Shown: in pieces, positions 9,293-18,171 of the stretch
Layout: every line of letters begins with the position of its first letter
How positions within the stretch are numbered: the first letter of the stretch is position 1
NCBI GenBank assembly: GCA_900104495.1
Contig: FMXS01000009.1
Location: forward strand, 62,001-126,000
Length of the DNA stretch: 64,000 nt
Direction: 5' to 3'
Source of the DNA: Ruminococcaceae bacterium FB2012
GTDB lineage: Bacteria > Bacillota > Clostridia > Oscillospirales > Ruminococcaceae
Notes under the pieces: generated by a model
What the model was told of the DNA's origin: nothing
Seen by the model: the letters and a program-made list of their open reading frames with translations, nothing else
The model's database searches: none
Position numbers and translations under genes: made by a program

Positions 9293-11095
9293 TCAGCCGA
9301 GTCTTGCCTCGATCTTGTCAAGCTCCTTGTAAAGAGCCTCGGGGATGTGGCCGCCCTTGGCCTTGATGTCCTCATCGTAGTAACGGCGCATTTCCTTGAT
9401 CTCAGCAGTCCAGAGATCCTTGTCGATCGCAAGCAGCTCCTTCATTCTGTCAAGAGAAACCTCGTCCTCGATGCCTTCGCGGTTGATGTCCTCGGGTTTG
9501 GGAACATAGCCGATAGGAGTCTCAACGGCATCAACGGTGCCTTCGCAGCGCTTGATGATCCAGTCAAGAACTCTCATGTTGTCGCCGAAACCGGGCCACA
9601 TGAAGTTGCCGTCGGCATCCTTCTTGAACCAGTTAACGTTGAAGATCTTGGGAGCCTTGTCGCCCAGCTTCTCGCCCATCTCAAGCCAGTGAGCCCAGTA
9701 GTCGCCTACGTTGTAGCCGATGAAGGGCTTCATAGCCATAGGATCGTGACGCAGAACGCCTACGGCGCCGGCAGCGGCAGCAGTGGTCTCGGAGGAAACT
9801 GCCGAGCCTACATATGTGCCGTGTACCCAGTCGAAGGACTGATATACCAGCGGAGTGGTCTTTTCTCTTCTGCCGCCGAAGATCATTGCCATAACGGGAA
9901 CGCCCTCGGGATTGTTGAACTCGGGCGATACGCAGGGGCAGTTCTCAGCGGGAGCTGTGAATCTGGAGTTGGGATGAGCCAGCTTCTCGCCGCCGGCAAC
10001 ATACTCGGGACCGTTAACGTGAGCGCCCTTCCACTCCTCGGCATTTACGGGAGGATTCTTGTCAAGACCTTCCCACCAGGGAGTCATATTGTCCAGGTTG
10101 ATAGCAACGTTTGTGAAGATAGCGTTCTTCTTGGTGGAAGCAAGAGCGTTATAGTTGCTCTTTGCGTTTGTTCCGGGAGCAACGCCGAAGAAGCCGTTCT
10201 CGGGGTTGATAGCATAAAGTCTGCCGTCCGGGCCGGGCTTCATCCAGGCGATATCGTCGCCGACTGTCCAAACCTTATAGCCCTGCTCGGTGTAGAACTT
10301 GGGAGGGATCAGCATTGCCAGATTGGTCTTGCCGCAGGCAGAGGGGAAAGCAGCGGTGATGTACTTAACTTCGCCGTTGGGCTTCTCAACGCCGAGAATA
10401 AGCATATGCTCGGCCATCCAGCCCTCGTTCTTGCCCTGGAAGGAAGCGATACGCAGAGCGAAGCACTTCTTGCCCAGCAGAACGTTTCCGCCGTAAGCGG
10501 AGTTGATGGAGCAGATCCAGTTTCTCTCGGGGAACTGAACGATGTATCTCTTCTCGGGGTCAACGTCAGCCTTGGAATGCAGACCTCTTACGAAGTCGTC
10601 GGAGGTGTCGCCAAGGTTCTCGAAAGCCTTGGTGCCCACACGGGTCATGATATCCATGTTAAGAACAACATAGATAGAGTCGGTGACCTCAACGCCTACC
10701 TTAGCGAGGGGCGAGCCGATAGGACCCATGGAATAAGGGATGACATACATTGTCCTGCCCTTCATAACGCCGTCGTACATAGCCTTGAGCATATTCCACA
10801 TCTCATCGGGATCCATCCAGTTGTTGGTGGGGCCTGCGCCTTCCTTGGTCTTGGTGCAGATGAATGTTCTGTCCTCAACACGGGCAACGTCGTTGGGAGC
10901 AGTTCTGTGATAAAGACACCCGGGATACTCTTCCTGATTCATAAGGATCATCTCGCCGGTGCCGAGGGCTTCCTCTCTGAGCTGCTGAAGCTGCTCGTCG
11001 GAGCCGTCTATCCATACTACCTTATCGGGCTGTGTGAGCGCGATCATTTCGTCAACCCATTTGTTGACATTCGGGTTCTTGGTCAAACTTGCCAT
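9293..11095 (-). CDS. pckG: Phosphoenolpyruvate carboxykinase (GTP)
   Basis: Cytoplasmic enzyme interconverting oxaloacetate + GTP and phosphoenolpyruvate + CO2 + GDP. In gut fermenters it often runs in the carboxylating direction towards succinate. The 600-residue length and the P-loop PSACGKTN (251-258, with the GTP-class reactive Cys254) mark the GTP-dependent family, not the ATP-type pckA common in Firmicutes. Other family segments are YSMGPIGSPLAKVGVE and AFPSACGKTNLAM. It is monocistronic, with a consensus promoter and a terminator. The large open frame on the opposite strand is a codon-usage shadow. Confidence 0.96.
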   Translation of the reverse strand: MASLTKNPNVNKWVDEMIALTQPDKVVWIDGSDEQLQQLREEALGTGEMILMNQEEYPGCLYHRTAPNDVARVEDRTFICTKTKEGAGPTNNWMDPDEMWNMLKAMYDGVMKGRTMYVIPYSMGPIGSPLAKVGVEVTDSIYVVLNMDIMTRVGTKAFENLGDTSDDFVRGLHSKADVDPEKRYIVQFPERNWICSINSAYGGNVLLGKKCFALRIASFQGKNEGWMAEHMLILGVEKPNGEVKYITAAFPSACGKTNLAMLIPPKFYTEQGYKVWTVGDDIAWMKPGPDGRLYAINPENGFFGVAPGTNAKSNYNALASTKKNAIFTNVAINLDNMTPWWEGLDKNPPVNAEEWKGAHVNGPEYVAGGEKLAHPNSRFTAPAENCPCVSPEFNNPEGVPVMAMIFGGRREKTTPLVYQSFDWVHGTYVGSAVSSETTAAAAGAVGVLRHDPMAMKPFIGYNVGDYWAHWLEMGEKLGDKAPKIFNVNWFKKDADGNFMWPGFGDNMRVLDWIIKRCEGTVDAVETPIGYVPKPEDINREGIEDEVSLDRMKELLAIDKDLWTAEIKEMRRYYDEDIKAKGGHIPEALYKELDKIEARLG

Positions 11096-11150
11096 TAATA
11101 AAAACTCCTCTCAGAATGTTCAGTAGAAATTACAAATTTCCCTATTATTG

Positions 11151-11179
11151 ATTATACCGCAAATAATTGTTTTTGTCAA
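11151..11179 (-). promoter_or_regulatory. Sigma-A promoter of pckG
   Basis: Minus strand TTGACA (11179-11174), 17-bp spacer, TATAAT (11156-11151); a perfect consensus match. Confidence 0.85.
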
Positions 11180-11551
11180 CCACAATTTTGCAGGCATCAC
11201 CCGTAAAAAATTCAGCAGAGCCCGTTTTTGCGGGTCATAGTATGCCGAAGGCAAGATCAGACCTTAAATTCTGCGATTTGCACAAAAAACCGCGGCCTTT
11301 GCTCCTCTCTCCGTTCACTTTTTCCTTGACGTTTTCATATCGGTTCGGTAGGAATGATTTTCACTGTGGATATTGAACGATGATCCTGCCGCCTATCGCT
11401 TCTGCTTTGTTCAGATTTGACAAAAACAAAGCCTCTGCGTCCCGCTTTTCCCGGATTTGCATTATCCATTTAGCGGTATTATAATAAGACACGAAAGATA
11501 TCTTTTCCGAAGCATAAACTCATCATCAAAATGAAGGAAAGGTGGACCCGA
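11180..11551. other. Intergenic region between pckG and the ECF S component
   Basis: No gene is convincing here; a 69-codon open frame at 11167-11376 has no ribosome site and overlaps the pckG promoter. An 11-bp inverted repeat (ACCCGTAAAAA at 11199-11209 with TTTTTGCGGGT at 11225-11235) could form a hairpin but has no T-tail on the plus strand. The promoter for the next gene is at 11457-11485. I looked for TPP, preQ1 and other riboswitch cores in the roughly 60-nt leader and saw none. Confidence 0.5.
11457..11485 (+). promoter_or_regulatory. Sigma-A promoter of the ECF S-component gene
   Basis: TTGCAT (11457-11462), 17-bp spacer, TATAAT (11480-11485). Confidence 0.75.
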
Positions 11552-12067
11552 ATGTCAAACAAGCAGACAAGACTTCTCGCCCTCAGCGGACTATTTGCCG
11601 CTGTAATATTTCTTACCACGGCCTATATCCATATCCCCACGGGAATGGGCTATACCCACGCCGGAGACGGCTTTATCTTCCTTGCGGCCGCTATGCTCCC
11701 CAAACGGTACGCCATACCCGCCGCCGCAATAGGCGCGGCCCTTGCAGACGCCGCCAGCGGTATGAGCATCTGGATCCCCGCGACCCTTGTTATCAAGACG
11801 CTTACCGTCCTGCCCTTTACCTCAAAGCACGGAAAGACCCTCGTTCCCCGCAATTACGCGGCTCTGATACCCGCCCTGCTGTTCTGCGCCGTGGGTTACA
11901 GCATCTACGAGGCGCTTATCCTCACCTCCGACTCCCTCGGAGCCGCTATCGCCACGGCTTTTGCACAGGTGCCTTTCTATACCGTGCAGATCGCCATAGG
12001 CGCCGTTATCTTCACTATACTCGGAAAAACCGTTGACAGCGCACATCTGTTCGTATCCAGGCGTTAA
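11552..12067 (+). CDS. ECF-transporter S-component-like integral membrane protein
   Basis: 171 residues, about five to six hydrophobic segments, starting MSNKQTRLLALSGLFAAVIF. The size, the N-terminal helix with the AxxGLxxA-type pattern and a Gly/Ala-rich GDGFIFLAAAMLPKRYAIPA region resemble substrate-binding S components of energy-coupling-factor vitamin importers. It is also close to the small uncharacterised Clostridia membrane family once named TIGR04002. Substrate unknown. I place the start at ATG 11552, not 11531, because GGAAAGGTGG lies just upstream of 11552 and would be inside the coding region otherwise. No ECF A/T partner genes are nearby. Confidence 0.65.
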   Translation: MSNKQTRLLALSGLFAAVIFLTTAYIHIPTGMGYTHAGDGFIFLAAAMLPKRYAIPAAAIGAALADAASGMSIWIPATLVIKTLTVLPFTSKHGKTLVPRNYAALIPALLFCAVGYSIYEALILTSDSLGAAIATAFAQVPFYTVQIAIGAVIFTILGKTVDSAHLFVSRR

Positions 12068-12119
12068 TTTATTAACAATGATTTTTAATTTCAGGGCCCT
12101 CATAACCCCTCCTATCCGA

Positions 12120-12148
12120 TTGACTTTTCCCGCGCTATGTATTATAAT
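12120..12148 (+). promoter_or_regulatory. Sigma-A promoter of the LCP gene at 12193
   Basis: TTGACT (12120-12125), 17-bp spacer, TATAAT (12143-12148). Confidence 0.82.
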
Positions 12149-12192
12149 ATTATAGCACACACTTTTTCCCGAAACGATCAAGGAGGATCGCT

Positions 12193-13593
12193 ATGAGTGA
12201 ACCCAACGGCCGCCATACTCCCGACAGCTCCGGTGGTGCGACCCCCGATAAGAATATAAAAGATACATACGAGCTCGCCTACGAGGAACAGCTCCGCAAA
12301 TTCACCGAACTGGATTCGCCGGAATCTACTCAGCCGGTCCCGGTAATAAACGTTATGGGCCGGGATTACGGAGAGCATCCGAAACTTGCAGGCCGTCCCG
12401 GACAGGATGAACAGCGAAGCAGACCGCCCCGGAGAAAGCCGCCTCAGAACGGTTCCGGTAAGCCCCGTCAAGGCTCCGTGAAAAAGAGCAGTTCCGGCAA
12501 AAAGAAAAAGAAGAAGGGAAGCAGCAGACCCGATGTCCATATCGACAGGAGTCAGCCGCTGCAGTTCGGTATGTCGTCAAACAAGAAAAAGGGCGGGGAA
12601 ACCGCCGTTAAGAAAAGATCTCCCGTAAAAAGAGTCCTTGTCATCCTGCTGATAATCATTCTCGTGCTGATACTTTTCGTGCAGATAATGATATTCAGAT
12701 ATATGAGCAAGGTCACCTACCGCGAGACAGGCGAGCGGCATTTCACCACCGCCTCTCTGCGTTCCGACGATATAATGAATATCCTGCTGATAGGCTCAGA
12801 TACCCGGGATTCCTCCGAGCGGGGCAGGACCGATTCCCTTATCCTGCTTTCGGTGGACCAGAAGAAAAAGCGCACCACCATGACCTCGTTCATGCGGGAC
12901 TGCTATGTCACTCTCCCGGATTACGACCTTGACGGCGACGGCAAGTTCTACGGCGAAGGCGACAAGTGCAAGCTCAATGCTGCTTATGTCTACGGCGGCG
13001 CCGAACTGCTTATGGATACCATCGAGTATAATTTCGATGTGGCCGTGGATAAATACGTCTACATAGATTTCTTCGCCTTCATCGACATCATCGACGCCGT
13101 GGGCGGCATCGACCTTGACATCACCGACGAGGAAGCGGTAGGTATGCAGGACCCCATGCGTGAGCAGAACCGTTATCTGAAAAACGACTACGGCACCGAT
13201 TACCTCACCAAGGGCGGCAAGGGTATGCACCTAAACGGCAATCAGGCTCTCGGCTATGCAAGGCTCAGATACGTCGGCAACGCAGATTTCCAGCGCACCG
13301 AACGTCAGCGCATCGTGATCTCCAAGCTGATCGAGACCGCTAAAAGCTCCGGCATCTTTAAGCTGGATAAATTCGCCTCCGCCGTCTGCTCACATATCGA
13401 GACCAATCTTACCAAGTGGGAATTCTATAAGCTGATCTACCGCGTCCCGTTCATCATCAAGTACGAGACCAAACAGCTCCGCATCCCCGGCGACGACGAG
13501 TACAGCTACGGCACCGGATGGGACGGTTCCTCCGTGCTTACCGTTGATTTCCCCGGCGTTATAGAAACTCTGAACAGGGAAATATATGAATGA
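12193..13593 (+). CDS. LytR-CpsA-Psr (LCP) family cell-wall glycopolymer ligase
   Basis: 466 residues. A long, charged, low-complexity cytoplasmic N-terminus (1-146, with a Lys tract near 103-108) precedes one membrane helix (about 147-170) and an extracellular LCP domain (about 195-410). Family motifs seen: NILLIGSDTRDSSERGRTDS, TTMTSFMRDCYV, the Arg-rich ALGYARLRYVGN and FQRTERQRIV. LCP enzymes transfer undecaprenyl-linked polymers such as teichoic acids or capsule to peptidoglycan outside the membrane. AAGGAGG ribosome site, own promoter, monocistronic. A second LCP gene begins at 62869; the two share this layout, with different N-termini. Confidence 0.92.
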   Translation: MSEPNGRHTPDSSGGATPDKNIKDTYELAYEEQLRKFTELDSPESTQPVPVINVMGRDYGEHPKLAGRPGQDEQRSRPPRRKPPQNGSGKPRQGSVKKSSSGKKKKKKGSSRPDVHIDRSQPLQFGMSSNKKKGGETAVKKRSPVKRVLVILLIIILVLILFVQIMIFRYMSKVTYRETGERHFTTASLRSDDIMNILLIGSDTRDSSERGRTDSLILLSVDQKKKRTTMTSFMRDCYVTLPDYDLDGDGKFYGEGDKCKLNAAYVYGGAELLMDTIEYNFDVAVDKYVYIDFFAFIDIIDAVGGIDLDITDEEAVGMQDPMREQNRYLKNDYGTDYLTKGGKGMHLNGNQALGYARLRYVGNADFQRTERQRIVISKLIETAKSSGIFKLDKFASAVCSHIETNLTKWEFYKLIYRVPFIIKYETKQLRIPGDDEYSYGTGWDGSSVLTVDFPGVIETLNREIYE

Positions 13594-13601
13594 TCTCCTT
13601 C

Positions 13602-13635
13602 CTGCCCGGACCGCATTGGCCCGGGCAGTTATCTT
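13602..13635 (+). terminator. Probable terminator of the LCP gene
   Basis: Stem CTGCCCGG (13602-13609) with CCGGGCAG (13621-13628) followed by a moderately T-rich stretch. Confidence 0.6.
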
Positions 13636-13669
13636 TGTATTGGTTAAATCAAAAAATTATTAAAAACGC

Positions 13670-13698
13670 TTGCATTTTTAAAAGAAGTGTGTTATAAT
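13670..13698 (+). promoter_or_regulatory. Sigma-A promoter of SRP RNA (and probably dnaX-ybaB-recR)
   Basis: TTGCAT (13670-13675), 17-bp spacer, TATAAT (13693-13698), with the TGTG extension found in several promoters of this window. Predicted start is near 13705. Confidence 0.82.
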
Positions 13699-13704
13699 AA
13701 GATG

Positions 13705-13875
13705 TACCGAAGATCGGGTGTAGATTATTGTTCCTCATCGATCCGAGATATAGGTGTGCGGGTCCTGCGCAATGAAGCGCTGTGAACCATGTCAGGCGGG
13801 GAACCGAGCAGCATTAAGCGGTCTGTTTCGTGTGACGCAGTTTCGCCTGCACATCTATATGTCGGATCGATTTTA
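13705..13875 (+). ncRNA. ffs: Signal recognition particle RNA (4.5S/scRNA type)
   Basis: The universally conserved SRP domain IV tip is present at about 13791-13812: TCAGG on one side, a GGAA tetraloop closed by CGG/CCG, and AGCAG on the other, followed by CATTAAG. Flanking arms pair over a long distance: 13739-13762 (CGATCCGAGATATAGGTGTG start) with 13845-13869. Bases 13705-13738 may form an extra 5' domain or a leader, so the mature 5' end is uncertain. The RNA binds Ffh and directs ribosomes making membrane and secreted proteins. Its position directly before dnaX matches the known scr-dnaX arrangement of Firmicutes. Confidence 0.88.
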
Positions 13876-13905
13876 ATTGTGCAATAAATAAAAGGAGGTC
13901 ATGGA

Positions 13906-15504
13906 ATGTATCAGGCGCTTTACCGCAAGTGGCGGCCTATGTCATTCGATGACGTCGTTTCTCAGCCGCATATAACAACGACTCTCAGAAATCAGATCGC
14001 TTCGGGCAAGACAGCCCACGCTTATCTGTTCACCGGGTCCCGCGGCACTGGAAAGACAACCTGCGCCAGGATCTTCGCCAAGGCTGTCAATTGCCTCGAT
14101 CCTAAGGACGGGGAGCCCTGCCTCGAATGCGAGATCTGCAAAAATGCGGATAAAGGTTCCCTTGCCGATATAATCGAGATCGACGCCGCCTCCAATTCAA
14201 GAGTGGACGATATTCGGGAACTCCGTGAGGGCGTGGCTTATACCCCGGAGATGTGCAGGTATAAGGTGTATATCATCGACGAGGTGCATATGCTGTCCCC
14301 CGGTGCTTTCAACGCACTGCTGAAAACAATGGAGGAGCCGCCTCCCCACGTCAAGTTCATCCTTGCTACCACCGAGGTCCATAAGGTGCCGGAAACTATC
14401 GTTTCCAGATGCCAGCATTTCGATTTCCATAGGATAAGGACCGAGGATATAGTCGCCAGGCTGAAATATATCGCCGGTGAGGAAAAGCTGACTCTCCACG
14501 ACGATGCCGCAAACCTCATCGCCAGGATCTCCGACGGCGGTATGCGTGACGCCCTTTCACTTCTCGATCAGTGCGTTGCCTATTCGGACGAGATAACCGT
14601 CGAAACGGTCTCGGGTGCCGCAGGCATAGCCGGCAGGGATCACCTTTTTGATATCCTTGAAGCCGCCTTTGCCCGCGATTCCGGCAGTATGATACGCATT
14701 ATCGACGACCTTTACGGCAGAAGCAAGGACCTTGCGGTGCTTTGCTCCGAACTGATAACTCAGATGCGGAACGTCATGATACTGATGTCCGGCAGCAATA
14801 CCGACGACCTTATCGTCTGTCTCCCCGAGGAACTTGTACGGCTGAAAAAAATGGCCGCAAATACCGATATAGATACCGTGCTCTATTTCATTTCAGCTTT
14901 GCAGTCCTGTTCGGAAAGGTTCTCCCGCAGCACAAATAAGTGCATCGAAATGGAAATGTGCGCCGTGCGGATGTGCAGCGGCAAGAGCGGGGCGGGAGCC
15001 TCCGCGGCTCAGAGCGGTGTTTCCCCCACGGTGATAACCTCCTTCAACGAGAGGCTCACTAAGCTGGAAAAAGCCGTTTCAAGCGGCAGAACAGCTGCGG
15101 CCCCCGCCGAAGAGGAAAAACCCAAGGCTCTTCCTCCAAAGCCGCTGAAAAAATTTGACCCCAACGATTTCACGCCCCTTGAGGACTGGAAAAACATCCT
15201 CGAGATAATCAACGAAAGGATCCCCGCGATAGGCGCGTTCCTCCGGAATTCCGCCGCCTGCATAGAAGGCGATATGTTTTATCTTATCGTCGCCAGCGAT
15301 TTTGCCTTGAAGAAATTCCGGGCTCGCGCTGATGACGCCAATGCTTTAAAACAGATCGTCAACGATTATTACGGAAAAAACTTCGGCTTTATGCTTTTCA
15401 GCTCTCACGATGTGGAGCTTGAGGATCAGGAGAATCCGATCTCCACACTTATCAGCAGAGCCAAAAGCGCAGAAATAGATGTCGAGGTAAAGAAAAATAT
15501 ATAA
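13906..15504 (+). CDS. dnaX: DNA polymerase III subunit gamma/tau
   Basis: Clamp-loader ATPase of the replisome. 532 residues: an AAA+ domain with Walker A GSRGTGKT (44-51), a four-cysteine zinc site (Cys63, 72, 75, 78), Walker B with DEVH (Asp125-Glu126), ASNSRVDDIRELRE, and sensor region LATTEVHKVPETIVSRCQ. A Pro/Ala-rich linker (about 385-420) leads to a C-terminal tau-like segment. AAAGGAGG precedes ATG 13906; an ATG at 13901 is out of frame. First gene of the dnaX-ybaB-recR operon, which handles replication and recombination. Confidence 0.97.
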   Translation: MYQALYRKWRPMSFDDVVSQPHITTTLRNQIASGKTAHAYLFTGSRGTGKTTCARIFAKAVNCLDPKDGEPCLECEICKNADKGSLADIIEIDAASNSRVDDIRELREGVAYTPEMCRYKVYIIDEVHMLSPGAFNALLKTMEEPPPHVKFILATTEVHKVPETIVSRCQHFDFHRIRTEDIVARLKYIAGEEKLTLHDDAANLIARISDGGMRDALSLLDQCVAYSDEITVETVSGAAGIAGRDHLFDILEAAFARDSGSMIRIIDDLYGRSKDLAVLCSELITQMRNVMILMSGSNTDDLIVCLPEELVRLKKMAANTDIDTVLYFISALQSCSERFSRSTNKCIEMEMCAVRMCSGKSGAGASAAQSGVSPTVITSFNERLTKLEKAVSSGRTAAAPAEEEKPKALPPKPLKKFDPNDFTPLEDWKNILEIINERIPAIGAFLRNSAACIEGDMFYLIVASDFALKKFRARADDANALKQIVNDYYGKNFGFMLFSSHDVELEDQENPISTLISRAKSAEIDVEVKKNI

Positions 15505-15516
15505 GGAGTTTTACAA

Positions 15517-15867
15517 ATGAAAGCAGGATTACCACAGGGAATGGGCAAGGGACCTAACAACAATATGAACTCGATGCTCAAGCAGGCTCAGAAGATGCAG
15601 GACGAGATCACCGCTCTGCAGGCCGACCTTGAAGAGAGAGAATTCTCTGCTTCCGTTGGCGGCGGAGCCGTTGACGTAACTATCAACGGCAAGAGACAGG
15701 TGCTCAAGCTCAACATCAAGCCCGAGGTCGTTGATCCCGAGGACGTTGAGATGCTCCAGGATCTTATCATGAGCGCCTTCAACGAGGCTGTAAGGATCCT
15801 TGACGAGACCTCCGATGCCGAGATGAGCAAGCTCACCGGCGGAGTATCCTTCCCGGGTCTGTTCTGA
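15517..15867 (+). CDS. YbaB/EbfC-family nucleoid-associated protein
   Basis: 116 residues, the usual size. The N-terminal Gly/Met/Asn-rich start (NNNMNSMLKQAQKMQDEI) and the core GGGAVDVTINGKRQVLKLNI are typical. These dimeric proteins bind DNA without strict sequence preference. It lies 12 bp after dnaX, and its stop overlaps recR by one base (TGATG), in the conserved dnaX-ybaB-recR order. Confidence 0.95.
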   Translation: MKAGLPQGMGKGPNNNMNSMLKQAQKMQDEITALQADLEEREFSASVGGGAVDVTINGKRQVLKLNIKPEVVDPEDVEMLQDLIMSAFNEAVRILDETSDAEMSKLTGGVSFPGLF

Positions 15868-16469
15868 TGGCTGATATAGGCGCACTGACGCTTACCGTCC
15901 TTTCGGAGCAGTTCGCCAAGCTTCCGGGCATAGGCATGAAGTCGGCTCAGAGGCTGGCTTACCATGTTATGGAAATGTCCGATAATGAAGCACAGGCGCT
16001 GGCTCAGGCTATCCTTGATGCCAAAAGGAAGGTGCATACCTGCGCGGTATGCTGTAACTTCACCGAGAACGAGCGCTGCCGCTTCTGCGCCGATCCGAGG
16101 CGGGACCAAGGGACCGTCTGCGTTGTGGAAGCTCCCCGGGATATTGCCGCTTTCGAGCGCACCAAGGAGTACAAGGGCGTTTACCACGTCCTTCACGGGC
16201 TGATCTCTCCCATTGACGGCATCGGCCCCGATAAGCTGACTGTCAAACAGCTCCTTGAAAGAGTCAATGCGGGAACCGTGAATGAAGTCATCATGGCGAC
16301 GAACCCAACCGTTGAGGGCGAAGCTACGGCAATGTATATCTGCAAACTGCTGAAACCCTTCGGCGTGAAGGTCACACGGCTTGCCTTCGGCCTTCCCATC
16401 GGCGGGATGCTGGAGTATGCTGACGAGATCACGCTTTATAAGGCTCTCCAGAACCGCTCCGAGATCTGA
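15867..16469 (+). CDS. recR: Recombination mediator RecR
   Basis: 200 residues. An N-terminal helix-hairpin-helix (LPGIGMKSAQRLAYHV), a C4 zinc finger (Cys59, 62, 71, 74; HTCAVC and CRFC) and a Toprim domain (VCVVEAPRDIAAFE; GLISPIDGIGPDKL) are all in place. RecR with RecO/RecF loads RecA on gapped DNA. Last gene of the operon; a terminator follows. Confidence 0.97.
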   Translation: MADIGALTLTVLSEQFAKLPGIGMKSAQRLAYHVMEMSDNEAQALAQAILDAKRKVHTCAVCCNFTENERCRFCADPRRDQGTVCVVEAPRDIAAFERTKEYKGVYHVLHGLISPIDGIGPDKLTVKQLLERVNAGTVNEVIMATNPTVEGEATAMYICKLLKPFGVKVTRLAFGLPIGGMLEYADEITLYKALQNRSEI

Positions 16470-16484
16470 AATACCGTAAATAAA

Positions 16485-16527
16485 AACCGAGGCGTCCGCA
16501 TCAGACGGACACCCCGGTTCGTTTTTT
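16485..16527. terminator. Terminator between recR and cls
   Basis: Imperfect 14-bp stem (16485-16498 with 16506-16519) and a TTTTTT run at 16522-16527. It terminates recR and may also serve the convergent cls gene. Confidence 0.82.
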
Positions 16528-16531
16528 ATCC

Positions 16532-18109
16532 TTACATCAGCGGCGCGACGAACTTCATCAGTTTGCCGCGTATTTTTATGCCCAAACGCTCCTTCTTGAT
16601 CGTCTCTTCGGTCACGACGCGGCACTTTGCCAGGGTCTCCTGATAATCCGCTTCAATATCGGGAATGCAGGACGTTCTGAACATATAAGTCGCACACTCA
16701 AAGTGATGATAAAGACTGCGGTAGTCAAGGTTGATAGTCCCCACCACCGCCTTTTCATCATCGCAGACGAAAACCTTCGCGTGAACGAATCCGGGAGTGT
16801 ATTCAAAGATCTTGACTCCCGCCCGGATAAGCGACTTGTAGTGGGTCTTTGCCAGGGAATAAGCACCTTTCTTGTCGGGGATCCCCGGAAGTATCAGCCT
16901 CACGTCCACGCCCCGCTGCGCTGCAAATTTCAGCGCGGTTTCCAGTTCGTTGTCAAGTATCAGATAGGGCGTCATAATGTGGACGTAGGTCTTTGCCCGG
17001 TTGAGGATGTCCATATAAACATTCTCGCCCACCTTGAATTCGTCAAGAGGATCGTCCGCAAAGGGCATTACCCAGCCGTCTGCTTCGGCGGGTCCTGCCG
17101 GGATAAGCGCCTCGTCCCAGTTTGCTTCGGGCTCGGTGGTGTTCCACATTTGCAGGAACATCAGCGTGAAGCCCTGAACCGCTTCGCCCTCCAGCCTTAC
17201 CGCCGTGTCCTTCCAGTGCCCGAACCGAACGATGTGGTTGATATATTCGTCGCCTAAATTAACTCCGCCGTTGTAGGCCACCTTTCCGTCGATGACAAAG
17301 ATCTTCCGGTGGTCGCGGTAGTTGTAGTAGGTGGAGAAAAATGGTCTGATAGGCGAAAAAGGCTTGCATCTGATGCCCAGCTTCTCCATTCGTTTGGGAT
17401 AATCGGAGCTCAGTGTGGACATCTCACACATCCCGTCGTACATGACTCTTACGTCAACGCCCTCGGCGGCCTTGTCCGCCAGGATTTTGAGTATGGAGCC
17501 CCACATAAGGCCCTCGTCAATGATGAAGTATTCCAGGAAAATAAACTTCTCCGCCTTTTTCAGATCCTCAAGCAGAGAGCGGAACTTGTCCTCGCCCAGC
17601 GGGAAGAACTTGACATCCGTGTTGGCAAAAAGGGGATAGCATCCCGATCTGTTAAGGTATCGGCAAAGATCGTCAGTCCCCGACTCCACGATCTCGGGAG
17701 CGGTGAGGACTTCTTCCTTCTGAACGATCTTCCCGCGGGAGCCCTCAATGCTGCCTGCGACTTTCCTCGAAAGCACCCTGTGTCCGAGATCGCTCCTCGT
17801 ATACAGCAGCAGCAGTGAAACGGGAACAGGGAACAGGTCGATCATAACGAGCCAGGTCAGCTTCGCGGAATAGTCCATATCGCAGTTGAACAGGTAGATC
17901 AGCAGCAGGAGCGTTATAACTCCGTGGACTACCGAGAATACTACGGAATAATCATCAAAGAATTCGATGGCGCTCAGAGCAACATCGAACTGTATAAGTA
18001 TCAGCAGGAACATGATGCCGAAACGGCTGAACACGATCCTCAGCAGCCCGTGTCTTTTCTTTTTCAGCAGCCTTAGTACGTTGGGGTCCTGCTCGGGGAG
18101 CTTTTTCAT
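16532..18109 (-). CDS. cls: Cardiolipin synthase
   Basis: Membrane enzyme joining two phosphatidylglycerols into cardiolipin and glycerol. 525 residues: two N-terminal membrane helices, then two phospholipase-D HKD motifs, HRKIFVIDGKVAYNGG and HAKVFVCDDEKAVVGT. GGAGG ribosome site before ATG 18109. No promoter is evident in the 62-bp gap to pyrF, which contains a hairpin, so expression may depend on read-through from the pyr operon. Confidence 0.93.
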   Translation of the reverse strand: MKKLPEQDPNVLRLLKKKRHGLLRIVFSRFGIMFLLILIQFDVALSAIEFFDDYSVVFSVVHGVITLLLLIYLFNCDMDYSAKLTWLVMIDLFPVPVSLLLLYTRSDLGHRVLSRKVAGSIEGSRGKIVQKEEVLTAPEIVESGTDDLCRYLNRSGCYPLFANTDVKFFPLGEDKFRSLLEDLKKAEKFIFLEYFIIDEGLMWGSILKILADKAAEGVDVRVMYDGMCEMSTLSSDYPKRMEKLGIRCKPFSPIRPFFSTYYNYRDHRKIFVIDGKVAYNGGVNLGDEYINHIVRFGHWKDTAVRLEGEAVQGFTLMFLQMWNTTEPEANWDEALIPAGPAEADGWVMPFADDPLDEFKVGENVYMDILNRAKTYVHIMTPYLILDNELETALKFAAQRGVDVRLILPGIPDKKGAYSLAKTHYKSLIRAGVKIFEYTPGFVHAKVFVCDDEKAVVGTINLDYRSLYHHFECATYMFRTSCIPDIEADYQETLAKCRVVTEETIKKERLGIKIRGKLMKFVAPLM

Positions 18110-18132
18110 AGATTCCTCCTGTGGTAAAATTC

Positions 18133-18161
18133 AAACGGCCGCTTTGCTGAAACGGCCGTTT
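18133..18161 (-). terminator. Hairpin between pyrF and cls
   Basis: Stem AAACGGCCG (18133-18141) with CGGCCGTTT (18153-18161). The minus-strand tail is only modestly T-rich, so it may be a leaky terminator or processing site. Confidence 0.6.
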
Positions 18162-18171
18162 ATTCGTTTTA

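Noticed and set aside
9347..11098. 583-codon open frame opposite pckG
   Set aside because: Shadow of a strongly conserved enzyme; no ribosome site or recognisable domain.
11167..11376. 69-codon open frame in the pckG-ECF gap
   Set aside because: No ribosome site, overlaps the pckG promoter, low-complexity translation.
11486..11551. Possible riboswitch before the ECF S component
   Set aside because: The predicted leader is only about 60 nt and shows no TPP, preQ1 or FMN core.
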